Made by a program: the position numbers and the translations under genes. This document shows positions 54,773 to 64,000 of a stretch of DNA of 64,000 nucleotides, piece after piece. Below the pieces are notes generated by a model, which was given only the letters and a program-made list of their open reading frames with translations, was not told the DNA's origin and made no database searches. The stretch comes from Favolaschia claudopus. Lineage: Eukaryota; Basidiomycota; Agaricomycetes; Agaricales; Mycenaceae. Each line of letters starts with the position of its first letter. The first letter of the stretch is position 1. The stretch spans positions 434,001 through 498,000 of the forward strand of contig JAWWNJ010000118.1 in NCBI GenBank assembly GCA_037176885.1. The letters are read 5' to 3'.

Positions 54773-55306
54773 TCATAAGCGCTTCTCCTTCCTCGATCTA
54801 ACAAATCGCCAAAGATGTGTCCCACCAACCAACACCGCACCCACCCTCGCCACCTTCGCTGCATCGGCCAAAGTGGGCAGTGGGCTGCCATATCCCCGCT
54901 TCCTAAGAATGCACACTCCGACCACGTTTGCCACTACTGCAAGCAATAAGGACGCCGCCTCCAAGGCCCATGTCAACGTTACGACGAAGAACAGCAAATC
55001 GCTCATTTTTTCCCTTGTCACGAGCAAGCAGCAGAGCCCAAACAACATGGTCGCGAATGTGATTGCTCCACCCACGACTAATCCCCCCCATAGAGAAGAC
55101 AAGACGACTGAGTGAAACGTGGCGAAATATTTGTCCGGTTGGGCGAGGATGAAGATGGCATGCCCGAGGATGTTGCCAATGATGCACTGGATGGCACAAT
55201 ACGCGGAGGATATACGAAGTGCGGAAGATACATACATAACAGTAGAGAGTGAGAAACATCGATGAAAAAGAGAAACATTGCGACAAGCGAGAAACATCCG
55301 GCTCAA
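54773..55306 (-). CDS. Predicted multi-pass membrane protein
   Basis: 177 residues from MSRMFLACRNVSLF to RSRKEKRL. Hydrophobic segments lie at about residues 37-54 (AIQCIIGNILGHAIFILA), 66-95 (LWGGLVVGGAITFATMLFGL) and 103-131 (LLFFVVTLTWALEAASLLLA). A basic C-terminus follows, so three to four membrane helices are likely. The even coding length and the absence of stops favour a real gene or recent pseudogene. I do not recognise the family; the layout recalls small fungal integral membrane proteins of unknown role. An upstream alternative frame extends to 55418, so the first exon may be missing. Confidence 0.5.
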   Translation of the reverse strand: MSRMFLACRNVSLFHRCFSLSTVMYVSSALRISSAYCAIQCIIGNILGHAIFILAQPDKYFATFHSVVLSSLWGGLVVGGAITFATMLFGLCCLLVTREKMSDLLFFVVTLTWALEAASLLLAVVANVVGVCILRKRGYGSPLPTLADAAKVARVGAVLVGGTHLWRFVRSRKEKRL

Positions 55307-55449
55307 CTTCCAATTTTAGTATGTGTCGGACTTGGCAATGCCGTAAGCTACGTGGCAGCGACGACCCATCCCGACGACATCCTTCTTTCGTCCTTCCACC
55401 TCGTTCAGCCGCCTCCACCCGTGGCGTTGTGCTCCCGTCGCGTCTCTCA

Positions 55450-55717
55450 ACGGTACAGATGCGGACCGCCAGCTCATCGACAGCGTCTCAGCGCGTCAGC
55501 TATTGGACTTTCGCACCCACGTACGACGCGTTATTTTTTGCTTTCGGTCCTTCTGACGCGTGATAGACAGCCACCCCGAGGTCGATGAAAGCAATATCTT
55601 GCCGGAGTCATCGGTACGCTCCCGATCTTTCACTAAGCGCAAGCGCCTCGCCCAGCAGATCGAAGACCCCGTCTAAGAGTCGGACAGTGTGAAGGCCAAG
55701 AAAGCTCGAGCGGTATG
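55450..55717 (+). pseudogene. Unrecognised charged protein fragment
   Basis: The frame reads DADRQLIDSVSARQLLDFRT HVRR-like sequence, then after a possible 38-bp intron SHPEVDESNILPESSVRSRS and FTKRKRLAQQIEDPV. A TAA follows directly and then ESDSVKAKKARA in the same frame up to a GTATGT donor. The in-frame stop suggests a recently broken gene. No domain was recognised. Confidence 0.35.
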
Positions 55718-55796
55718 TGATTCTAAACTTTCTTTAACTGAACTTTTGTGCTTATTTGGCCAAATCTCTCAGCAGGTGTAGCGGTGGGCCCTGGTT

Positions 55797-56484
55797 CATT
55801 GTTCACACTCAATAGTAGACTCCGTATACCCATCCCTGCTTTTAATGTTATTTCCTATTTGGGCCGAAGCCGAAGTGAAAGGTTTCTCGTCTCAAAACAT
55901 TGATGATGTACTGGTGAATTTCTTGGCTTCTCTGTTCACTCCGGCTCCGCTATACTATGACGCATATGGATTCTGACAGCCGCGTCATAATTGTGCAGAG
56001 GCCCGAATTGGGGCGCGATTGATGATATCAAATCACCAATCACAAGTGTTTTTTTTTTTTATCATTCGACGGGTATTTTGTTCCCTCACTTGCAAGGTGG
56101 TAAGTGAGGTTCTTTGGCCTCATAGCATCTCCCATACATACATTCTATGCCATGCCCATGGCAAAGTGGTGGTTGGTTTTGTGCGGCGGAAATTTCCGTG
56201 ATCCAGAAGTCACATGTGACATACGCTGTCGGCGCTCGGACTTTGTCGGACTCGGGGACATTGCCGCTTTACTCAATGTTTCTGGAAAGGACTGAATGTG
56301 TCGCAGATTGACGGTATGTTTCTTCTTTTCAGCCAATGTTTCTGACTCTCTATGTATGTATCTCCCGGACTTCGTGCATCCCGCAATACGCGACGACACA
56401 CACGCGAGCCCAATAATTTGGAATAATGCGAAGGCAGAAATGCAGAAAATGCTCGAGGCATCCATAGCAAAGGAGAGGGTTTAA
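55797..56484 (+). pseudogene. Unrecognised coding remnants
   Basis: Pieces FPIWAEAEVKGFSSQNIDDV (about 55856-55970) and, after a plausible TTTTCAG acceptor, NVSDSLCMYLPDFVHPAIRD with WNNAKAEMQKMLEASIAKER ending at 56484. The middle frame (56104-56295) is open but does not join cleanly. No family is known to me. Confidence 0.3.
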
Positions 56485-57358
56485 TGCTGGGTTAGTCTGT
56501 GAGTGTTGTGCGGATTGAGGTCCCCCTGGTTCGGTGGTTCCCCCTTCTTATATAGAGTAAAGAGCGGGGAAGATTGATCCTCGCATCCCGGAGGGCCTCG
56601 CCACAGTCAACACCACATTTGTGCAAGTCCCAAATCCGCCGGAGGTGAAAATGTTTTTTAAAAAATGCACTTCTGTTGGAGATCGGAGAAGATGTTCCGA
56701 GAATCACCGAGAACATTCTCTCGGAGTGACTTACTAAGCTTTTATTCAGCATTCTCTTTGCTTGTAGAATAATCTAGATACAATTGTATAAATACTGAAT
56801 GAATCCTCAGCGGTAGAGCATTGGTTTGCTCTAACGCGAGTCTTCTCACTCAACAGCGCGATTGCAAGCATCAAACTTCTTTCTTGTTGATCATCTTCAC
56901 ACGGACTTGATCCGTCAATCCCCAACAACTTCGTTGCCTATTTTTTGCCTCCAGACTAGTATACCCTTGGCCTCCCCCAGTCTGACATGACGTAATGCTT
57001 TCCCAGCACGTGGAAGGCCTTACGTTGCTCAACTGAGCGCGTCTCGGACGCGTCTCGGCCAAAGATGGACGCGATATTTAGGATAGAAGCACTCAAGTGA
57101 GCTACAAGTCGGCTATGCATATTATTTACCAACCAGAATTTGTCTATCTACTGGCTAAGGCAAAGAAATACTTTCCAAAAAAGGAAATTTTATCCACTAT
57201 TTCATGTCGCGCGCGGTGGTGTGAGCCGAAGCTTTTACCTATGCGTGAAAAGTCAAGGTGGTGAACATATGTACTGTCTCTACAGTATCTTGAAATGAAT
57301 TTTCATTTTTCCCCCTACAATTTGAGGGAAACTGGTGATAAAAGGCCAATTTCTGCTA
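56485..57358. other. Interval without a recognised gene
   Basis: Short frames only. CCTCAGCGGTAGAGCATTGG at 56806-56825 resembles a tRNA D arm with an A box, but no B box or pairing acceptor follows at the right distance. Confidence 0.4.
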
Positions 57359-57647
57359 GGGCCTGACTTGGATCGTCCGCGGATGATCCAGCGTCCATTG
57401 ATGGCATCCAAAGGCATCCAACATCCAATTCCCACGACACCCAATTTCTACTTTTGAGTCAACCACAAACCCGCTGGGGGTGAAAATTTGATAGGTGCTA
57501 TCTGGGACCCAACCAACAGTGTCTGCAAATTTTCAGGCCCAGAATCCTCGCCGTTCGCAAGAAATCAAAATATCCACATCCAATCCAGATCCATCAACTG
57601 TCATCCATCCACGTCCATCCACGGATACGGTCATCCAAGTCAGGCCC
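57359..57647. mobile_element. Harbinger-type MITE, 289 bp
   Basis: Inverted ends begin GGGCCTGACTTGGAT on both sides. The first eight bases equal those of the Harbinger element at 36277. Flanks are CTA on the left and TAA on the right, a worn or imprecise 3-bp duplication. Several CATCCA and ATCCAC words fill the right side. No coding sequence. Confidence 0.75.
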
Positions 57648-57800
57648 TAAAATTTTCTGCGAGGTTTCGACGCGGATTGCTCGTAGATTCTCAAAACTAT
57701 CTGCTTGGACACGAAGCGTTCAGTGTGACTCGCTACCCGCTACCAGAACTTGGTGTACATTGCGCAAACAGAAGGCAAAGGAAGAAAAACTACCGAAATA

Positions 57801-58511
57801 CTCGTTATGGCAATAAGTCTTGGACGGTGGGATTTTGCGTCGTTTGCGACAGATTGAACCGCTTTTCGGCTGGTTCAAGATGCTGAATGTGCGTAGAGTG
57901 AACCACTGATAAGATTACGGCCATCACTCCAATCACCAAGCGCTGACCCGCTGCCATAAACGGCAGAACACATCAATAACCCCAAATGTGCATTTTTTCG
58001 CTCATTGGGACATCATTTCCCATCAAACTTGTATGCCCCAATGTATAGCTTTGGTGAAGCCCAGTAGACCCCCAGCTTGAATTATGGGAAAAGCTGGTGT
58101 AGTTCCCGAGATATTGGGCTGCCAAGTTGGCCATATTTCGGCTGTTTTGCTATTTTTGCCCATGTTACGGCAAAAAATGGCCGACTTGGCAGCACAATAT
58201 CTCTGGAACGGCACAGCCATTTTGCTTAATTCAAGGTGTTCAACCAACTAGTTTTGGACGATCTACAAGCCTAGCTATCCAGCTTTGCGCCAAAAAACAT
58301 GGATAACTGGGCCTTAATTTGCAGTTTTCAATGTTTATCTCTGTTTTGCCTTTTATGGTTAAAGATCAAGATTATTTGATCAGACTGATGGACAAAATGA
58401 GGTCGGTGGAATACTCTACCGACATCTAGCACCTCAAATCTGCCGAAAACCTGCTTAGATGGCCAAGAGCAGTCAAAAATTCCACCGTCCAAGACTTATT
58501 GCCATAACGAG
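57801..58511. mobile_element. TA-flanked MITE, 711 bp, about 31-bp TIRs
   Basis: Both ends begin CTCGTTATGGCAATAAGTCT and continue TGGACGGTGG; TA flanks each side (57799-57800, 58512-58513). An inner inverted pair lies at about 58109-58206 (GAGATATTGGGCTGCCAAG with GACTTGGCAGCACAATATCTC-like). No transposase. Probably Tc1/mariner-derived. Confidence 0.88.
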
Positions 58512-58519
58512 TAAAAGCC

Positions 58520-58625
58520 AAAACGACAGCTTCGAGGAATCGAACCCGGGAGCTCCCACGAACAACATTATAGCGGAAGCATAAGTAACAACCACTCGAC
58601 GAGAGTGAACACGACAAGCTTTGCA
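58520..58625 (-). other. tRNA-like segment
   Basis: On the minus strand GTCGAGTGGTTGTTACTTAT could hold an A box and GGGTTCGATTCC is a good B box, with about 40 bp between. The flanks GAGCTCCCGGGTTCGATTCC and TCGAGG do not give a convincing acceptor stem. A tRNA pseudogene or SINE head fragment is likelier than a gene. Confidence 0.4.
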
Positions 58626-58689
58626 TGTGAGACCCCATATCACGCTCAAAACGGCTTCATATTACTAAATGTAGTAACTCTTCCCTTTT

Positions 58690-59960
58690 TTGGCAGGTGT
58701 CAGACTGGGGGAGGCGTGGGCGAGTCAGACTAGTAATCCAAGAGAAAATAATGCCTACCGATACAAACAGGGCAAGTTAAACCCGCACAAGATCATATCA
58801 GAGGATCCAATCGGACCACTCCCAGTCAGCAACGGCTACAACGCGATTCAAGTGTGGGTTGACACCTTCACAAAGATGATCCACATTGAGGCGACTAATA
58901 TGGACTTGACATCTGCACGATTGATACGTGACCGCTTAATCAGGTACCATGGGATACCCAGAAAAATAATATCGGACCGAGACCAACGGTATATATCCGG
59001 ATTTATGACAGAACTTAACAAAATTCTGGGAATTGAGATGAACCCGAGCACGGCTCACCATCCGATCACCGATGGGCAGACCGAGCGCATGAACCAAGAG
59101 AAGTACCTCCGTATTTTCGTAAATTACCGGCAGTCCGACTGGGCCGAATGGCTGTCGCTAGCCGAGTTCTGCTATAATGACAAAGCGAACTCATCAACTA
59201 AGGCTTCGCCATTCTATTTGAATACCGGGTACCACCCCTGGAAGGGGATAGAGAATGCGGTGGAGACCAGGAACGAGGCAGCGGAGGAGTTTGCTGGGAA
59301 GATGCGGAAGATCCGAGATGAAGCGTCAGCGGCGCTTGAGAAAACCAAAGAGAAAATGAAGAAATACTATGATGCCAAGCGCAGATATGCTCCGGTGTTC
59401 CAAGTGGGAGAAAAGGCATATAAGTTAACATCCGGTCTTCAGCGAGAACATCTAGCCCTGTGTTGGAATCAAAATCCGGGTTGTTATATATGTGAGAATC
59501 AAACGGCCCCCCTGGTTAGATAACAAGGGTATGTTAATAACAAGGTTTTTAACATGACGTAAGCTCACCCAGATTTTTTTTTCCGCTCGAATTTCCGGAA
59601 CTTTGGGCCGAAATTCAGCAGGAAACTGCGTGAAACCGTCGCAGACAATCAGCCTCTCTCAAAACCAGTGCATCTGCCTCTGACGAGAATCTTGGGGCGC
59701 AATTTGGGGCTAATCAGCATCAGAGAGGGCCCACTTGAGGGCTCTTCCTAACACAAAAATAACAGGCCTTTTTGAGCCTCGATTGACCTGTTATTTAACA
59801 TCAGGTTTCCAACACAGCGCTAAGAACATCTTGTCGCCTTACGTAGAACCACCTCCTGATCGAAGGGAAGCCCGCCTGCGCCGGTGATCATCAGTGGGGA
59901 AGAAAGATACGTAGTGGAGGAGATATTGAAAGGCTCATTAACCATGTCTGTGGATGCCTA
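58690..59960 (+). pseudogene. Ty3/gypsy integrase fragment
   Basis: The frame reads GKLNPHKIISEDPIGPLPVS, then the integrase core: first Asp in IQVWVDTFTKM, second in IISDRDQRYISGF, Glu in ITDGQTERMNQ. A helix typical of the C-terminal part follows (EEFAGKMRKIRDEASAALEK, KEKMKKYYDAKRR). The open frame runs to 59523. It is then interrupted by an LTR-like insert (59461-59814). Beyond that, PYVEPPPDRREARLR and VIISGEERYVVEEILKGS look like the integrase tail up to the start of a chromodomain, one base out of frame. Gag, protease and reverse transcriptase are absent. Only the pol end of a gypsy element remains. Confidence 0.88.
59461..59814. mobile_element. Solo-LTR-like insertion in the integrase gene
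   Basis: Begins TGTTGGAATC and ends GTTTCCAACA, the same termini as the two copia-type LTRs in this window, and lies inside the gypsy coding region. The flanking bases (CCCTG and CAGCG) do not match. The inverted pair extends outward to CTGTGTTGGAA, so a short TIR element (59458-59817) is an alternative. Confidence 0.55.
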
Positions 59961-60131
59961 TGTACATAGGTCTGCACCCGTGCTGATTGACAGATGGCCG
60001 CGGGGCCCGTTTGATCCTACTGAAGATAACACCGATTAAGCCCGAGAAGCCCGAACAGTCGAGCACCTACCGAAAAAGTTGAATCGCGCGCCCGGCGCTG
60101 ACTTGAAAGCTCTACACTGTAGAGAGAAGTC

Positions 60132-60493
60132 ACAGCCGGTGTGACCGCGCCGCGGTTATTTGATTTTTCGCGCGGTTATTCTGACCGCCTAAATTTTGAC
60201 CGTGGCCTGCCACGGTCATGCCGACTGTGCGCCGCACAGTCATTCTCAACACAGTCAATCTGGCTGTTCCTGTCATATGTTGCTACAAGTCTTTATTCTG
60301 TTGAGTCTAATACACAATATCACACCATAAAGTCTATACTGCCTATAACTACCCATAAATCCCGTGTTTTTACAAGCTCGTAAACCACAGTCAGATCAGC
60401 CGTGTCGGCGGTCAAACCGGCTGTGGCGGCGCGGTCAGCCTGACTGCGGCCCCACAGTCGGACCATCCCGTACCATGGTCAGATTGACCAAGG
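60132..60493. repeat. Palindrome-rich block with GACCG and CACAGTC words
   Basis: Both edges hold alternating inverted words: TGACCGTGGCCTGCCACGGT, GACTGTGCGCCGCACAGTC and GACCGCGCCGCGG on the left; GGTCAGCCTGACTGCGG, CACAGTCGGACC and GGTCAGATTGACC on the right. The edges pair imperfectly. It may be a TIR element with subterminal repeats, but no target duplication was found. Confidence 0.5.
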
Positions 60494-60528
60494 AAGTGTT
60501 TATTCGTCAAACCCATGCAATGAGAGGG

Positions 60529-61750
60529 TTTATTGCAGTTTGCAAATATATTGGCACAGCCGCATTTTGATAGAATTTTGAGGCGCTACAGTATATGATT
60601 TATTCCTCCCTCAATTCCGAGTGGATTCCTTTGAGACCATAACCAAAATTCACCGTTTTGCGAGGCGCATCCAGCCATACCAAATTTGTAGCGAAATACG
60701 CGAATCTCAAAATCTCAATATCCTACCAACAGCTGTTCGGCGCGTGAAATTACGCCGTAAAATCAGGGCGCTTTGAGAGAAAGTCCAAGGTAGAAAGTGT
60801 TCATATACCTATCGGCTACATACCTGAAACAAAACGGGGGCGGATTGACGCGCCCGCGATGCGTCGAAGAAGCTCATCATTTGGTTATGATGATCCGCGG
60901 TCACTTGGGATGCTTTGCCTCTTTCTTCCACCCTCTTAGGCCTCTGTCGGTCCGCGAGCGCTTCAGACTACTTAAGAGGGCACCGGGAGACCCGTTCCTT
61001 GTTGGATTTGCCTAGTGTATCTTTTATGCAAAGGAAGGAAGCAACAATACGCTATCTATTCGGCCGTAGTACCAAGATTTGTCCAAGACTCTGGGGTCGA
61101 ACATGGAAGCCAACCTTCAAGGCATTCTGCAGAATCTGCAATCAAGCTTGGGCCCTTTCTCGATGTCTTGGAGCGCCCCGTAGATCATGAAGAGGCTCTT
61201 ACCTGCTGAGATGCCGCCAGTTGAACGGGGTACACTCAGTGGCCCTGGTGTGTCACTACAAGGTGTTGTTCCTCAAAGCTCCGCTAAGCGTGGACCCAGA
61301 GCGTTGAGAAGGCATTTGGGGTACGCTATTGACCTTTGAGCAAGCAGCCCTTTCTTCCTGCACTGAGCTTTCGCGGTGGCAACCCGTCCGATCAGCGCAT
61401 TGATTGGCCTTCTTCGACGCGTCGCGGCCGCGTCAATCCGCCCTCATTTTGTTCCAAACTTGAGAGGTGTGTAGCCGGGAGGTATTCAAACAGTTCATAC
61501 CTTGAACTTTTACCTCAAAGCACCCTGATCTCACCGTGTAAATTCACGCGCCGAACGGTTATTGAAGGATATTGAGATTTTTAGACACGCGTATTTAGCT
61601 ATAAATTTGGTATGGCTGGATGCGCCTCCCAAAACGGTGAATTTTGGTTATGGTCTCAAAGGAATCCACCCGGAATTGAGGGAGGAATACTGAGGCAACT
61701 CAAAATTCTACAAAATGCGGCTGTGCCAATACATATGCAAACTGCAATAA
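60529..61750. repeat. 1.2-kb inverted repeat, about 345-bp arms
   Basis: The left arm (60529-60875) starts TTATTGCAGTTTGCAAATAT and contains GGCACAGCCGCATTTTG, CCAGCCATACCAAATTTG and GGCGGATTGACGCG. The right arm (61405-61750) is the inverse with scattered differences, roughly 80-88% identical by eye, ending ATATGCAAACTGCAATAA. The spacer is about 530 bp with short unrecognised frames. It could be a long-TIR transposon or fold-back element. No target duplication could be set firmly. Confidence 0.85.
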
Positions 61751-62669
61751 TATAATATCAGATTGTACATAGCGGCACTCTGCGCTCATCGCAGGTTTTT
61801 TTCGAAATTTAACACTATCGTTCCCATCACCTCGTTCCCGCCTAAACATCGACCAAGGTAGCCCTACATCTCACAAGCCCTCATCGTCGCCCACGCAACT
61901 CGGACGCTGCACCGACTCCACACCGACATCACCATGCCCCGCGCGTCCCAGCCGAGGACCACTGGCAGCCGAACACGACAAGTTGAACAGCTCCTACACC
62001 TGATGTCAGTGTCAGCTTGACAAAGATGTCTGATTCGCGTCGTGGACACTTGAGCTTGTACGACCTGACAGTTTCCACATCCCAAAAAATATGAAGAGCA
62101 CCGTATTCGACGCCCAGGCTTAACTCACAGTTGGTGTGTCTGCTGAAGTAGTGGCTCGGCTGGCCATATAGCCGGAGTAACGACTTCGTCGTTACTCGTA
62201 TAGCCTGCCCCCCTTGATATGTATACTCCTATCATTTTACCTACGATCGTCTACATATATTCGCAGTAGCTACAGACACACCTCAGTCGTTCACCCTCTC
62301 GTGTGCCCGGCTGAGGTTTGTCTTCTATACCTTTGACTTCCCTCTCTTTACTTACGACGACTCTAGTTTACTTTGTCTTTAGGTATTCTAATACTTACAG
62401 TTGTTCACCCTCTCGTGTGCCCGGCTGAGTTTACTTTGTTTTTAGTGTCTTCGGGGCAGATTTCAATTTGTTGAATCTGGCAAAAACCTGGCATCCTAAA
62501 AATTTCCGCAGTTGGCAAGAAATACAGGCCGCATACTCATGGGAGATTTAAGGGACCCACCAGCACAGCGGACCAATAATTCTGGAATTTATCTGAATTT
62601 TTGAGAATTTTCGGCCGAAACGCAACTTTCGGACTTGGCGACGTGTCAGTCACGTGATCACTGACATCA
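61751..62669. other. Interval with a hairpin and a 27-bp repeat pair
   Basis: No gene recognised. GAGTAACGAC-TTC-GTCGTTACTC forms a perfect 10-bp stem (62175-62197). GTTCACCCTCTCGTGTGCCC followed by GGCTGAG occurs at 62289-62315 and again at 62403-62429, 114 bp apart. Confidence 0.6.
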
Positions 62670-63717
62670 GTGACATGTAACACATCGCTCCTTTCCCTCT
62701 TCCTTCATCTTGTGGCTCGTCCCGCGGCTTCCCGCGCCTCAATGCACCTGAAAATGATACAAGCCAACTCATGCAGGTCATCGATACGTCCCACGCCGCT
62801 GAGACGACCCGATAATGCCCAAATTTCGGCCTCTGAGGCTGATTGCGTCTCCGATCGACATCGCGACTTCGCGCCCGTAAGACGCGTTCAAGTGCCTCAT
62901 CCGGCTGCTCTGACGACTATGAAACGTTTGAATTCTTTTGAGCTTGCCAACTATCCCCTGCCACCTCTCTTTGACCGGCACGAGGGACATGGTATGACCA
63001 TCATTTGCATCGCTGATTCACGCGCTCCTCAGCCTCTCGATACTTTGCAATTAGCTTCAAGACTTGATGGGAACGTATGCGGAGAGACTCGGATTCAACC
63101 ACCTCGACACTCCTCAACGTTCCGCCTCGTCAATTCGCTCGTCAACCGCTCGTTTCCGCCACGATCTCATTCCCAATCACCAATTTCTGCAACACGCCAT
63201 CGGCCACCTTGTATTCTGATTAAAGGTGCGTGTGTCATTAACTCTCTCCCCCTCGTCGGTCTCATCCACCTCCCTTCAGCTCCTTCTGCTGAGCGCGAAA
63301 ATGTCTCTCCTCCTCTTTGCCCCTCCTCCCTCCTCTACCCTCAACGAGCTCAATTCGCAGCTCCCTGCGGAGGCTTCTCATTCGACACATTTGACTGGAT
63401 GGTCGCCGGCGGGCTCGTCAAGTGCCAGGATTCGTTTGCCGACGTTTGGAAGTATCCTGGGAAATGTGTCGACGTTGGATACTGGGCGAGTAACTCTCAT
63501 TGCTGCGTCTCTGCGCATAACTGACTCACTTCAAGACCCGTTACACCACACCAGCTTCCTCGCTCGAAACGGCGCCCTCGACCCTTCCACCTCCACACTC
63601 CACAACCCTCATACCGACACGTCAATTCCAGCACGACAACGAACGCCACACTCGAGGGCCGTCAAGATGCGCTCGTTCAATCAGCAACGCCGTCCACGTC
63701 CGCTCACGCAAGCCTGA
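62670..63717 (+). CDS. GC-rich hypothetical coding region, continues to the edge
   Basis: Two overlapping long plus frames (62670-63524, 284 residues; 63226-63717, 163 residues) lie in sequence clearly richer in GC than most of the window. The first reads RRVQVPHPAALTTMKRLNSF, ELANYPLPPLFDRHEGHG and GGFSFDTFDWMVAGGLVKCQ. The composition is Pro/Ser/Arg-rich and no domain was recognised. The true frame and splice sites are uncertain. The remaining 63718-64000 is similar Pro/Ser-coding-like sequence without a stop-free frame I trust. It may be one spliced gene that leaves the window. Confidence 0.35.
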
Positions 63718-64000
63718 CCCTTACCTCCCTCTCTCTATGACGACGCTGACGCCCCGCCGCCACTTTCCCCCACGTTCCCTGTGTCTACTCTATGTCTACC
63801 TCGCCGCCGTTCCGCAGCCCAACTACCGCCTACCTCGCAATCCCACCCAACTCCTATTCGCTACCGCCGCCCGCCGCCATCGTCCCCAAGGGAACTTGAC
63901 AGCATGTCGTCAATCAGGCTTTGACACCGCTGCCTTCCTCGCCAACACTCCGCCTTCTACCTCAAATCCTCCATCCAAGCCCCACACCGCCGCCATTCGC

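Noticed and set aside
56806..56880. tRNA gene with CAGCGGTAGAGC D arm
   Set aside because: No B box in register and no acceptor pairing; kept only as a remark in the interval entry.

Overview
The window reads as a gene-poor, transposon-dense stretch of a filamentous fungal genome, most likely a basidiomycete of the Agaricomycetes. I infer this from short GT-AG introns (46-90 bp), F-box/leucine-rich remnants of a mushroom-like type, a RecQ-like helicase and a Helitron of fungal type, and Tad1-type LINE fragments. No species is assigned. Almost everything recognisable is a mobile element, an element relic or a decayed gene. Convincing host genes are few: a multi-exon gene at about 30.5-32.5 kb, a small membrane protein at 54.8-55.3 kb, and GC-rich genic sequence running off the right edge.

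Layout, left half. 0-8 kb: 267-bp direct repeats, a 29-bp minisatellite, an F-box pseudogene, a basic coiled-coil ORF and a broken RRM gene. 8.06-8.88 kb: an intact TRIM (miniature LTR element) with 141-bp LTRs, a copia-type primer site and a TTTCC target duplication. 8.9-10.1 kb: a palindromic TIR element. 11.1-12.05 kb: a hAT-type MITE (8-bp duplication) directly abutted by a full-length tRNA-derived SINE (15-bp duplication). 13.3-13.8 kb: a TA-flanked MITE. 16-23 kb: a tandem-repeat region holding a gag-only Ty1/copia element (CAGCA duplication) whose 5' LTR is split by a 1.6-kb Tc1/mariner element. 23-30 kb: MITEs, a LINE RNase H relic and a histone H4 fragment.

Layout, right half. The most informative structure is at 35.8-45.0 kb. 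One SINE is cut by a 7,441-bp element (36089-43529; 17-bp TIRs; 9-bp duplication AGTCTGAAG), and its remainder is cut again by a 1,379-bp TIR element (43546-44924). The 7.4-kb element carries a frameshifted RecQ-like helicase and a convergent unknown gene, and has itself received a 3.16-kb PIF/Harbinger element (36277-39440) with both Harbinger genes. The 1.4-kb element holds a TA-flanked hairpin made only of MITE ends, a further MITE and a tRNA-like segment. At 47.9-53.2 kb lies a nearly intact Helitron RepHel gene with two introns and one frameshift. 57-62 kb has a Harbinger-type MITE, a TA MITE, a Ty3/gypsy integrase fragment with a solo-LTR-like insertion, and a 1.2-kb inverted repeat with about 345-bp arms.

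The genes do not form a host pathway. They are layers of insertions whose order can be read from target duplications. No rRNA, CRISPR array, bona fide tRNA gene or telomeric repeat was seen. All calls come from reading motifs by eye; no database search was run.
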